Source: Rusavskia elegans
Lineage: Eukaryota; Ascomycota; Lecanoromycetes; Teloschistales; Teloschistaceae
Reading direction: 5' to 3'
Length of the DNA: 64,000 nucleotides
NCBI GenBank assembly: GCA_011316305.1
Contig: SAUG01000020.1
Span: 434,001-498,000, forward strand
The first letter of the stretch is position 1. Each line of letters opens with the position of its first letter. Positions 35,468 through 47,079 of the stretch are shown here, piece after piece. The position numbers and the translations under genes are program-made. The notes beneath the pieces are model-generated. The model saw only the letters and a program-made list of their open reading frames with translations. It did not search any database and had not been told where the DNA came from.

Positions 35468-35713
35468 ATTCAGTCTAATTAGAATCTTTTTAACTAATAT
35501 TGTTACTTAATTAAAATTTATTAAAATAATATATAAAATTTTTATACTGGAATTATATAAATTATATAGATTTAGTAAATTAATCGGATTAGATTAAATT
35601 ATATAATCCGATTTAAAATTCGATTTAGATCGAACTATAGAATTTTCTAATCCGATTCGGATCGGGTCGGATTCGTTAATTCGGGTTCGAAATCCGATCC
35701 GACGGCCAGTCTA

Positions 35714-36880
35714 CGAATAGTAGTTTAGAAATTTCGATATATATTAAAGGAACTTAATTTAAATTAGCACATCGAATATATATAAATTTGATTTTCCTTT
35801 TTCTAATAGTTGTAATTCGTCTTTTAAAATAAAAAACCGTATCGAAAGCTTCTAGCTAATTTAAATCGTTGAAAAAATCCGTTTATAGATTATCTACTAA
35901 ATATACCATTATTAATATATAAATCCCGTCGACTTTTATATTAAAATTAGTAATTTGATTATATAGTTGGAGATCGTAAACGTCTTCAAAGGTAACTAGT
36001 ATCGTGTTCTCCGTAATTATAGCTAAATTAACGCTTTTAAACAAGAAACAATAATCGATAATAGAAGTTCCGGAACCTATATCGATATATATATTTAGAT
36101 ACGTTTTATTAAATACGATAGTTTTCGCGATAGCGTATTTTTAGAATTTAGGCTTAAAAGTATATATATTATCTCGCGTATATTAATTAAAATTCTATTA
36201 TTTCTTTATATATTTCTGGCCAGAAGATCTAGAATTAATATTATAGAAATAAATTCCATAGTCTGCGAGCTCGTTAACGTTATCGAAACTCTAGAAAATT
36301 GAATACAAATTAAATATCTATAGCTATAAATTTTATTAAACGATTTTGGTATTATTAAAGTTAATAGAGAAATCGTATACTAGGTAGATTTCAGGCGAGA
36401 ACTCGTTTCTAAAAAAGCTATTATTATAAAAACCATTATTATCTTCTATATTTCTAATAAATATTTAGATAACTTCCTTGTTTATACTATTAAAATTAAT
36501 ATTAAATTGCTAATTATAATTTAGATTTTGTTTAAAGTTTTAGTTACTGCGTAGCGGAACTTTAATACGACGTTAAACGAGTTATTATTTAGAAAGCTGC
36601 TAGAAAAACTAATTAAAAAGCCGTTAAAATAACTATTACTACTAGGCTTAACTTTACTAACGAGATTCTATCTAATTACGGAATACCTACTACTATTTCT
36701 ACTAATTTCTTTACGAATTATATAATAGTTACTACGTCTTTAACGCGATAATATTTAATTCTGCTAGCGTTAAAGTCGCTAAAGATTTCTAGAATACTTT
36801 ATTATATAAAATTTTTTCTAAACGATTTTTTTTCACTTTCAGCTATATAATAAAAAATAGAAAAATCGTTTTTTTCGAAA
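35714..36880 (-). pseudogene. Retropepsin-like ORF of LTR-III
   Basis: A single minus frame runs about 385 residues with stops only as TAA/TAG at probable Gln codons. The N-terminal part is helical, then Gln-rich (about 36590-36720). Further on, IYIDIGSGTSIID at about 36060-36100 resembles the D-T/S-G active-site loop of a retroviral-type aspartic protease, followed by ITENTILVTFEDVYD. It probably encoded Gag plus protease of LTR-III. The reading ends at the M insertion and may have continued at 21202-20699. Confidence 0.5.
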
Positions 36881-36888
36881 TTTATTAA

Positions 36889-37354
36889 TAGATTGACCGT
36901 CGGATCGGGTTTCGAACCCGAATTCGTATTTCGAATTCGAACTAAATTAGTTCTAATTTTTCTAGATACCGAACCGACGGGTTTTCGGTTCCTAGTCGAA
37001 GAACTAAATTAATAAAATCTAGAATTACTAAAATACTAAATTTTAAAATAAAAATATAATTCTAGTATGAAAATTGTATCTATTTATTTTAATAAAAATC
37101 TAATTAATAAAATATACTAGCTAGAAAGGATTTAGTTAGATTAAATATATAATTTAAATATATTACTAATATAAAATTAAAAAAATAATAATATATATTG
37201 TAATTAAATTATAATAAAAGTTTAGTAGGTTTCTATCGGGTTTTCGGATTCGACCCGGAATCGATTATTTAGCGAGTTAAACCGATTCGATCTACTAAAA
37301 AATCGGATCGGGTTTTAGATACCGACGAAAACCCGTACCGAAGTAACTAATCTA
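36889..37354 (-). mobile_element. Family M MITE, 466 bp
   Basis: Ends TAGATTGACCGTCGGATCGG and GAAGTAACTAATCTA; perfect duplication TTTATTAA (36881-36888, 37355-37362). It interrupts LTR-III just upstream of the retropepsin-like ORF. Confidence 0.93.
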
Positions 37355-37477
37355 TTTATTAATATTACGCTATGAAATTAGTATAAAATAGTTTTAGATC
37401 TAGAAAATATTTTAGTATTCGTATTTAAATTATATATCGCGGGTATAATATATATTCGATTAAATATCGTTAGTAAT

Positions 37478-38054
37478 TAAACTAGCTATATTTGATAGGA
37501 TTTCTATCGATATTGCGGAAATTTAATTCGAGTTTTAATAAATTAATTTAATCCGACCCGCTAAATAGTATAGATCGGTTTTTAAAATTAAAATTAAAAA
37601 TCGATTTATATTATAAAATAGAAACCGATAGAAATTTAATCCGATTTACTAAATTTTCTATTAATAGTAAAATATTATAATTTAGTTAATAATTTAATTA
37701 ATAATTTAATTAATAATTTAGTTAATAAATTTAAATTTTAAAAAAGTAATATATTTAGATTATATATTTTTTCTAATTAGAATTCTATTTACTATTATAG
37801 TAAATTATCGAAATTTATTTTAGATAAATAGATATAGTTTTCATATTAAAATTATAATTTTATATTAGATTCTAGTCGTTTTAGCGATTTTAATAGATCG
37901 AATCTAGATTTTTAGAATCGATTCGAAACCGAGTCGGTTTAATATTTAGAAAAATCGGAACCGATTTAGTTTAGTATTTAAAAAAATCGAAACCGATTCA
38001 AATCGGGTCGATTCCTTTAATCCGGGTTTAAAACTCGACCCGACGGCCAGTCTA
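37478..38054 (+). mobile_element. Family M MITE, 577 bp, long T-end subtype
   Basis: Ends TAAACTAGCTATATTTGATA and CGACGGCCAGTCTA; duplication TTAGTAAT/TTAGAAAT (7 of 8). It contains a small tandem array, four units of about 12 bp (TTAATAATTTAA), near 37685-37730. Confidence 0.85.
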
Positions 38055-38256
38055 TTAGAAATCGAACGTTAGAAACGGATATCTTCGATTAAAAGTTTAT
38101 TAGTTCGGAAGAACGTTATAGCGTTAGATATACGTATTTTAAAAAACTAAATAAATAGTTTCTTCTATATTTAGAATCTTTCTTTTTTCTAGAATACTAT
38201 TCGATATATATTATTAAATTCTATAACGTACTAGATCTAAACCGTACTATAGAAAC

Positions 38257-38800
38257 TAGATATACTACTTCGAGTCAGGTTCCTATTAGTATTTCGGGAA
38301 TTTAATTCGAGTTTTAATAAATTAGTTTAACCCGATCTACTAAAGAGTATAGGTCGGTTTTTTAAATTAGAACTGAGAGTCAGATCGGGTTATAAAATAG
38401 ATACCGATAGAAATCCGATCCGATCTATTAAGCCTTTTATATATAATGGAATACTATAATTAATATAATATAATACTATTATTAATTAATTAATTTATAA
38501 TTAATTAAATAATTTATTAAATTTATCTACAGGTATTATATATATATTATATAATAACTCTAATTAAATTAGTTTCTAATAGATAGATATAATTTTTATA
38601 CTAGAATTATACTTTTATACTAGATTTTAGCGGTTTTAGCGGGTCGAATCCGGAAACCCGAATTCGATCCGGAATTAAATTAGTTTAATATCTAAAAAAA
38701 TCGAAACCGATTCGGTTTAGTATCTAGAAAAGTCGGAACCGATTTAGTTCGAATTCGGAATACGAACCCGGGTTCGAAACCCGATCCGACGGCCAGTCTA
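38257..38800 (+). mobile_element. Family M MITE, 544 bp
   Basis: Degenerate T-type end TAGATATACTACTTCGAGTC and well-kept G-type end CGACGGCCAGTCTA; duplication ATAGAAAC/ATAGAAAT, one C-to-T difference. Confidence 0.9.
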
Positions 38801-39474
38801 ATAGAAATAGAAATAAAGATATTTACGAACGTATAAAGATTTTAAAATCTATATAAATATTTTAGTCCAGTTAAAAAAAATTATTGCGATACTAGATATA
38901 ATCGTCGATAAAAACAAAATTTCTTTTACTATAAATAGATTATATCAATTAAAAATCGAAAAACCGATTTTAGATACTTTGAATTTATTTTTCTATTCTT
39001 AATTTTTTACCTTTTTAATAAAGCTTCGGATTCCGCCGCTATTAGTACTACTATAATCGAAACGGATAGATAAATATTTATAAAATAACTTACGTAATAA
39101 AATCTCGTTAAAAGGAGATTTCAGAAATCCGACGAACGAATTTAATAGTAAAATATCTAGGTTCTTCTTCGTTTAAATTTAAAGAAGGAATTTAATATCG
39201 TCTATAAAAAATTTAAATTCGCCGAATTACTTATAGTTTTTTTTTGAATTCTTTATTAAAAGTCTTATAAATATTATTAACCTAGGTTTAGATCTTGCTA
39301 ACGCCTTTTTAAATTTTTATTTAATCCCGACGAAATTAGTTTATATTTACTAGAAAGTAGTTAGAAATAATTCGAGTTTTCGGGAGATTTAAAAAACTAT
39401 ATTCGATAGCGTAGATTTAAAGTAAATCTATAAATAATACTGAGAGTAATTAGATTACCTTTTTTACTACTATT

Positions 39475-39666
39475 TATTATAACGAAAATTAATATAGATT
39501 ATAATTAAATAGTAGGAAATTAATTATTCTATAGAAAAAGTCTACGGGTATAAAAGATACGTGCCAAAACCGTTATCTAATCTAGCGAGCCGTATTAAAT
39601 CTAATCGAGCAATTTATTTATATACTTTTCGGCTTTATACAAGCAGGTTCTATAATATATTTTATA
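39475..39666. repeat. LTR-III right LTR, uninterrupted
   Basis: About 192 bp, starting TATTATAACGAAAATTAATA; it shares blocks with the left LTR at 19971 and carries the empty site for the M insertion there. Confidence 0.75.
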
Positions 39667-39939
39667 GTTATTTAAAAATAAATATAGATAATATTATTTA
39701 TCTTTCGTTAATATCTATTTAATATAGATTAATAATCTAGTAATAGAGTTTAAAATAGTCAAAAAACATTCGGATAGAGATATAAAATATTATTAAAAAA
39801 AATATAAAATATAAATTATATAGTAGATATTTTTAAAATTAACAGAAACTTTTATAATAACGATTGTATTAAATTCAATATAATAAAAGTAATAGACTAC
39901 TATTTCGATATAATAATAAATAGTTCTAACGTTTTCGGT

Positions 39940-40095
39940 TAAACTGATTACTTCGAAAATTCGATTTAAATATTAGCGAGTCGATCTAACTCGACCTATT
40001 AAATAGTTCGGATCGGTTTCTAATATTAAATATAAAAATTAGATCGGATTATAAAACAAAAACCGAAAGAAATCTAATTTAACTCGATTTATAAT
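39940..40095 (+). mobile_element. Family M fragment, T-type end only
   Basis: Begins TAAACTGATTACTTCGAAAA and follows the long T-end subtype for about 155 bp before similarity stops. No G-type end or duplication was found. Confidence 0.6.
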
Positions 40096-41909
40096 TATAT
40101 TAGATAATCGATATTCTGGTATTATAAAATAATAATATGATTTATTTAATATTAAATTAAGTTTTAAATTTTTTTTAAAGAGATTCCGTTTTTTAAATAA
40201 TATTCTATTTTCTAATTATATCTAATTATATATATCTTTTTTTTTAATCTTTTTCTATTTTTAAATCTATAATACGGTTATAGTATTTAATTATTATTAT
40301 ATTCTCTATATATTTTATAATTATTCAGATTTGAATTTACTAATAAACTCTAACTATAAAACTGAAAGTTCGTTTTATTTCTTCTAAAGATATTAATTAA
40401 ATAACAATATTATAAACTATCTATACTAATATTAAAAAGTTTAAAATATTTGATTTAGATTATTTTTAATAGTATTAATATAAAAATATCAATTAGCTTC
40501 GGAACTAGCTATACGAAGATACTAGAATTATCAAAAAATATTACTTATAATAAATAAAATAGATATTAAACTACTTAGTAATATTATATTATATTACTTT
40601 TTTATATTATTTTATTCTCTTCTATATAATAGGTTTTAGATATAAACAGATCGATAGAAACTTTATAGTATTTAGTAAAATAATTTTTAAATTCGATCTA
40701 ATATCTATTTTTATATTTTATAAAGTTTTTTTTTTATTATCTTTTTTATTTTAGTTTCGATTTATATATATACGATTAATTATTCGGATTTTAATTTTCG
40801 TCTTTTACAAATCTAGCGCTAGAGGCGCTAATTCGATTAAAATACGTAATTATTTAGTATTTAAATATTTTATCGAAAACTTAATTTAAAACTTCCGAAG
40901 AAACTAGATTTAAACTAGAATCTAGAAGGAAACCGTAATCTATTCAACTTTAATTAACTTAATTTACTTCGATCGAAATAGCTAAACCGAGTCGATTTAC
41001 TAATTAGGTTTTTTATATTTTTAAAACTCTATAAAAATCGATTTAGTCGATAGAAAAAACTTTAATATTAGGTTAACTTTCGAGGAAATCGAATCTCTGA
41101 CCCGTCGGATTAACTCCGCTAATTTCGAATTAAAGCGCGGATTTATTGGACTTTCAAGTTACGCAGTCTACTATTACGTCACCCAGGCCTTTAGTTTCGA
41201 TAAAAGTTAAATTTTATTATAAAATCTAGAATATTTATAATATTATACATTAATTTATCTTTATATATATTATAAAAATAGTTTTTTATAAACTTTATAA
41301 TAATATCAATATAAAATATTAATACTATTTCTTTATCAATATAGTTTAATAATCGAACTATTTCTTCTATATTAGAAAGATAATTAAAAATAGTACTATA
41401 AAATAATAATATTAAATAAATTTTAATTTCTATTATCTTTAAAATAAATAAAGTAATTTCGTAGAATAGTCGTTGTATACGATTTATAAAAAGAAGAAAT
41501 TACTATTTATTTATATAAAAAATAGGATTTTATATTTAAAGATTTTATAAATTCGTTTCTATAAATTTATTAATTATATAACGTAATTAATATAGCTAAT
41601 AAACTATAAAATATATCGAATTCTATTAAATATAAATATTTTAAATTATATTTTTAGATTAAAAATTAGAATCTACCTTTTTCTAGATTTTTTTTAAAAC
41701 GAAATTTACGTTAAAAGAAAATGGAAATATATACTATAATAATATAAATCTAAAATAAATATCAATTTTATAATTTCTAAATTTATATTATCTACGTATA
41801 ATATCTTTTTTACGATACTAGATAAATTAGTATTAATATTTCTAATTTATTTATTATCTAGTTATTAAATAAATTTATTACTAATAAATTATAATCTAAT
41901 AGTTTCAAT
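40096..41909. other. RIPped sequence around SINE copy 2
   Basis: Apart from the SINE at 40762-41189 nothing was recognised on either side (40096-40749 and 41202-41909). Confidence 0.5.
40762..41189 (-). mobile_element. tRNA-derived SINE, full length, RIPped
   Basis: 428 bp on the minus strand, flanked by a perfect 12-bp duplication, TTTAGTTTCGAT (40750-40761, 41190-41201). The tRNA-like head starts GCCTGGGTGACGTAATAGTA. The body is collinear with 57136-57562 and ends in TA-rich TCGTATATATA. The A and B boxes are recognisable but mutated (the B-box region has become GATTCGATTTCC). Confidence 0.85.
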
Positions 41910-42741
41910 TAAACTGGCCGGTTCGTGTCGAGTTTCCGTCGAACTATCGGGTATTCGACTCGATTTTAGTAATCCGATCCGGACTCGATCCGGGTTTTAG
42001 CGGGTTAAATCCGGATCGAATTATTTAGTAACCCGATCCGGACCCGACTCGATTATATTATATATTTAATATATTATTATTAAAATAATTAAATAAAGAT
42101 AATATATCTAAATAATATATTTAGTTTTACTATAGATTTTCTAGCTAGCGTAGTTAATTTATTAAAATTTTTTTAGTAAATGCGTATAAAAATCATATTA
42201 CCTTTATACTTTTATACTAGAACTTAGCGCTAAAACTTAGTTTTAGCGGATCTGATCGGGTTATAATTAGACTGGCCGGTTCGGGTCGGGTTTCCGTCGA
42301 ACCGTCGGATATTCGATCCGATTTTAATAATCCGATCCGGATCCGATCTAATTGAATTATATATTTAATTTATTATTATTTTAAAATTTTAATAAAAGTA
42401 ATTAATATTGGTAATATATTTAGTTTTACTATAGATTCTCTAGCTAGTATAATTAATTAATTAGAATTTTTTTAGTAAAATTATATAAAAGTTATACTAG
42501 CTTTATACTTTTATATTAGTATTTAATCTTTTTCCGAGTTAGGTCGAGTTAGCTAACCCGAGTTCGAACTCCGGCCGAATTAGATTAGCTAATCCAAGTT
42601 CGAAAACCGATCCGACGGCCAATCTAATTATAATTTAAGACCCGAAATCCGATCGGATCGGATTACGTTTTAATCTAATCCGGCTCGGATCGGGTCGAGT
42701 TAACTAACCCGGGTTCGAAATCCGACCCGACGGCCAGTCTA
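41910..42741 (+). mobile_element. Family M MITE, outer copy with nested M
   Basis: T-type left end TAAACTGGCCGGTTCGTGTC and G-type right end CGACGGCCAGTCTA. It is interrupted by the M copy at 42268. Flanks GTTTCAAT and ATACCAAC agree if RIP changes are allowed, except at one position. Confidence 0.8.
42268..42626 (+). mobile_element. Family M MITE, 359 bp
   Basis: Ends TAGACTGGCCGGTTCGGGTC and CGACGGCCAATCTA; duplication GTTATAAT/ATTATAAT. Its T-type end closely resembles that of the host copy, so the two belong to one subfamily. Confidence 0.9.
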
Positions 42742-42799
42742 ATACCAACGTTTAATTTACTTAACTAATCACTACTTTATCGGATACTAAAATTAAAAC

Positions 42800-42994
42800 A
42801 AATTAATTAAATAAAAGATTTAATAAATCGTATTAAATATCTATTAGTTTCTATTCTATAAACCGACTCGACTTTTAATTTTTATTTTAAAAATCGATCT
42901 ATATCGTTTAGTAGATTAGATCGAACTAATTTACTAAAACTCGGATCGGGTTTCCGAAATATTAATAAAAATCCGACTCGAATTAGTAAATCTA
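42800..42994 (-). mobile_element. Family M fragment, T-type end only
   Basis: About 195 bp of the long T-end subtype ending ATTAGTAAATCTA. No partner terminus or duplication was found. It faces the T-type fragment at 39940, but the flanks (TTTTCGGT, ATAATAAG) do not match. Confidence 0.55.
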
Positions 42995-43069
42995 ATAATA
43001 AGCGTTACTATATATAAAAACTCAATATATTTTCAGATAATAACTTTCTAAAAAAAAACTTTCTAAAAA

Positions 43070-44253
43070 AGAATATTTATTATATAATTTCTATTAATTA
43101 AATATCTATTAGTCGATTTATTTAGAAGTTTAAAGAAATAGATATTTAAAATTTTCGTTTAAATAACTTTATATAGATTGTATTAAATAATTTCAAAATT
43201 CTAAAATTATTTATTTCTAGTTAAAACTATATTTCTTTTAATAAAAATATTATTTTTTATTTTCGAATTCTATAGTTTTTTATTAATTTTTATTCGTATT
43301 ACTATATCTTTAAATATCTTAATTCGATTATAAAAAAGAAACGGCGTAGAATCGATTTTTTTTATTATATCCTTTCGGAACAAGGCTAGAAATACTAGTT
43401 AACAGCGTGGGATTAATACTATAAAATAAATAGAAAGATTAAAATCTAGTAGTTATAAATATTTAAATACGCGTAGTAAATAAAATTCAATTTAAATAAA
43501 GTTTTTGAATCTTTTTCGGCTATTCGATATAGTATTTAGTAAATATCTTTTCGAAAACTCTATTAAATCTTTTAATAACGCTATTTATTAATAAATAGTA
43601 AAATATTATACCTCGAATTTTAATTTCTAGTAGACGGTATATTTTATCTAAAACTAGTATTTAATAATATAAATTTTAATTAGTAATAATATATCTTAGA
43701 TAGTTATAATTACGGTAAATTCGATAGATAATAAATTCGGCTAGTATTTTTACGATTATATTTAAAAGCGTTTAAATTTTAAACAATCTAGTAATATAAT
43801 TAATCGTAGTTATAATCTGTTTATTACTCTATTCGATTTCTAGTAATAAACTAATAAAATCGAATCATTACTATTTAAAAGAATTTATTATATATTATTT
43901 AATATCGTAGAAATAGTAGTAAACTAGTATCTAAAATAATATTTAATATAATATATTATCTCTTTTTTTTATTTCGGACTACTACTATTTTATACAAATA
44001 ATATCTATTATTATTTTTAACTAATTTTATCTATATTATTTAGAGATATAATATTGAAAATTTGTATAACTTTATATTAGAAAAAAAAATATAACTATTT
44101 TAAAGCAAGTCCCGATACTATATTATATCATTTTTAATTCGGAGATAATATTTATATTTTTTAAAATAACTTTTATTTTCGGATTAATAAATAGACTTCC
44201 GTACTTTATATAAATTCTAATAGTTTTATTAGATAAAATATAAAACTTCAAGA
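43070..44253 (-). pseudogene. Gypsy II-b pol, distal half
   Basis: Aligns in the same orientation with 47080-48240 of II-a, downstream of RNase H, so it should contain integrase. Motifs are not legible after RIP; the assignment is by position and homology to II-a. Confidence 0.6.
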
Positions 44254-44453
44254 TGATTTTCTATAATTATAGAAAAAAGAAGTATTTATATATAGACGTA
44301 TCTCTACGCTAGGCCTATATTCGTTTCTATACCCGCTTTCGCGATTAGCGACCGGATTAGTTAGTATCTAAAATCGGATATAACGATATAATCCAGATAT
44401 ATATTCTATTATCTTTTAAATCGTTTATATAGTTTAGAATTCTAATTACTATA
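44254..44453 (-). repeat. Gypsy II-a 3' LTR
   Basis: 200 bp, plus-strand start TGATTTTCTATAATTATAG and end TAATTACTATA. It shares CCCGCTTTCGCGATTAG and CCAGATATATATTCTAT with 54781-54982 and 57821-58019. Confidence 0.82.
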
Positions 44454-47079
44454 CTTTTTCCTTTCTAAATAAATTATAGAAGGAAGTAAATATTTTTAAA
44501 AGCTAAATAATAATAGTAATAAAACTATAAATAATAATAACGGGTAAGGTAAAGCGAAAAGTAAAATTTACCTTCGTATAATTTATATAGAAATAAATAA
44601 ATATATTAACGGGAATTTATTATCGACTACTATAACCTCGAATTTCGTAACTTTCGAAGCTTTTCCTTTAATAATATTATCGATTCTCTATTCTAGTAAT
44701 AGTAATAATAACTATTATAGTATACTATATTCAAATCGGCGGCGATTAGGACTATTATAAAATCTTTATAAAATAATAGAAAGCAAATTAATAAAGCAGT
44801 AATTATTATTTGTAAAGATAATTAATAATTTTGTATAATAATAGAAACCGTAATTTTAGCGTATTTAATAGAAATATCGCTTATATTTATAGTTTCGTTA
44901 AATATTTTTTAGAAAACGTTACCTTCTCTAATAGTTTTTGGTATTAAAACGTCGAGATTTATATAAAATACTTCGGTATATTTTTATATAAGTAAATCGT
45001 TTTTTAAAAATATACGATTCGTTTTCCTTCGAGCAATTAACTTTATTTTAACTATATAGAATTAAAGCGAATAAATTTTATAGCTTTTATATTAGCGGTA
45101 TTACTCGTTCTTTCGTATACTACGTAAATATATAATAGGAATTCGGAGGTATATATATTAACTATTTATAGAAGTATCGCTAAAGAAAATATTCGTATTT
45201 ATCTTTATATAGATCGTAATCTATAGTTAGTATAAAGCTTTTATTATAAATTTAGATTCTATAATCTCCTAGATAATAAATAGATTTAAATGCTAGAAGT
45301 TATATAGATAATAATACCCTATCGCTTTTTTCTATTCTACTACGACTGTATTAATTATTATCGAAGCGAATTATAGATTATAACGCTATCTAATCCGATT
45401 TTCTATAGAATAACGAAGATTTTAATTTTCAAGCTTTATCTTTCTAGATTACTATTAATAATTCTAATAGACCTGGATAAAAATAAACTGATCGGTTCGA
45501 ATCGGATTTTCGTTAAATCGTCGAATATTCGATCCGATTTTAGTAACCCGATCCGGACCCGACTTAAATTTTAGCGGGTCGAATCTAGATCGGATTATTT
45601 AATAATCCGATTCGGACCTAATCCGATTATATTATATATTTAATTTATTATTATTTTAATATTTTAATAAAAGTAATATATCTTGATAATATATTTAGTT
45701 TCACTATAGATTTTTCAACTAATATAGTTAATTAAGTATTATTTTTCTAGTAAAATTATATAAAAGTTATACTAGCTTTGTACTTTTATACTAGTATTTA
45801 GTATTTTTTCGGATCGGGTCGAATTAGGTTAGATTTTAATTTAATCCGATTCGGATCGGATCGGATTAGCTAGCCTAGATTCGAAATCCGATCCGACGGT
45901 TAATCTAGATAAAAAGATAAACTTTTTATAATTTAAGCCGAAATTTTATTAGCGAATATAGTTAAAAGAGAAAAAGTTAGTAGTTATCCGTTAGTTAAAT
46001 CTCCGTTATAAATATTAAAGGTTACGAATTCGTTTAACTGTCAATTTTTATCGGATATCGATTATATATAATTAGAATTTTAGCTCGATTCTATAATTTT
46101 TTTAAAATCGTTTTCTTTCTTTTCTATACTTTTAGATCTAGAGAATATACTACTTTTACCGGCTATTCCTATTAATATTTATACGGTTTACCGTAAGATT
46201 TACTTTATATATATCTTTAAAATATCGTATATAGTAATTTAATATTAAATAAATCGATTCTAGAATAAAAAGAAATATAAATATAAAAACCTCGACTTTA
46301 TTAATAAAGTTTATTCTAGTTTTTAATAGAAGCTTCGGCTTTATCGAAGACGGTAAATATATTGAAACTAAAAAATAGTAAATAGTTTTTTATATTTCGG
46401 CGTAGCTTTATTTAAAATATAATAACTATATTATAAAAGACGGTTTTATTATATTTTAGTTCTATACTAGATTATAGGAAATTTAATTTACTAAATTTTC
46501 GATTTAAACTTTTCCGATTAACGGATATATATTCGTATATATTTTAGAATAAAAGACAATATTTAAAGTCGTTATTGAATTATTATAAAATATAATATTG
46601 TAAACTAGTAAATAGTTCCGTATTAAAATTATTTTAGAATTATCTATATCTTTATTAATTTTTTATTCTATAGAAAATTAATAAAAATAACTTTTTTTTT
46701 AAATAAATAAAAAATAAGGATATTATAGTTAGTTTAAAAATAAAATATATCTTAACGTATACGAATATATAAATTAATAAATAAAATTAAAAATTTAATT
46801 AATTTTTTCTTTTTTTAGAAGTTTATATTTTATTATTACTTTTTTTATTGAAATTATTTTTAGATATGAATTTATATTTAGATAAATAATTATTATCTAA
46901 ATTTTCTACTAGTTTTAATTTATAAAATCTTTTTTATTTACGCTTTTTATCTAGCGAAAGCTATTCTATAATAATTTTTTTTAATTTTCTATATCTATAA
47001 AGTATTTTCTATCTAATAATAATATTTTTTTCTATAAAGTATTTCTTTATATAATCTTTGCTATTTAGATATTTATTAG
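44454..47079 (-). pseudogene. Gypsy II-a 3' region beyond integrase
   Basis: About 2.2 kb, less the M copy at 45484, between the pol sequence shared with II-b and the 3' LTR. Minus-frame readings exist near 45100-45300 (DYDLYKDKYEYFLQRYFYK), but I do not recognise a domain. It could be the integrase C-terminus plus a further ORF. II-b does not extend this far, so no second copy is available for comparison. Confidence 0.4.
45484..45907 (+). mobile_element. Family M MITE, 424 bp
   Basis: Ends TAAACTGATCGGTTCGAATC and CGACGGTTAATCTA; perfect duplication GATAAAAA (45476-45483, 45908-45915). It is inserted in the 3' region of Gypsy II-a. Confidence 0.93.

Larger units (their letters stand above)
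21203..35713 (+). mobile_element. Family M MITE split by a Gypsy element
   Basis: Left half 21203-21415 (T-type end TAGACTGGCTATTTCGGGTC) and right half 35468-35713 (G-type end CCGACGGCCAGTCTA) of one MITE of about 460 bp. The outer duplication CGAATAAT/CGAATAGT differs by one G-to-A. Gypsy element I-A inserted into its AT-rich centre. Confidence 0.88.
19971..39666 (-). mobile_element. LTR-III: LTR element split by nested insertions
   Basis: Two direct repeats of about 192 bp (19971-20698 less a 536-bp M insertion; 39475-39666) bound a region that shrinks to about 2.65 kb once four M insertions, one of them carrying two Gypsy elements, are removed. The interior encodes a retropepsin-like ORF on the minus strand, but no reverse transcriptase, RNase H or integrase was recognised. 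It is best read as a non-autonomous LTR retrotransposon of about 3 kb. A 5-bp target duplication was not clear. The strand rests on the ORF alone. Confidence 0.65.
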
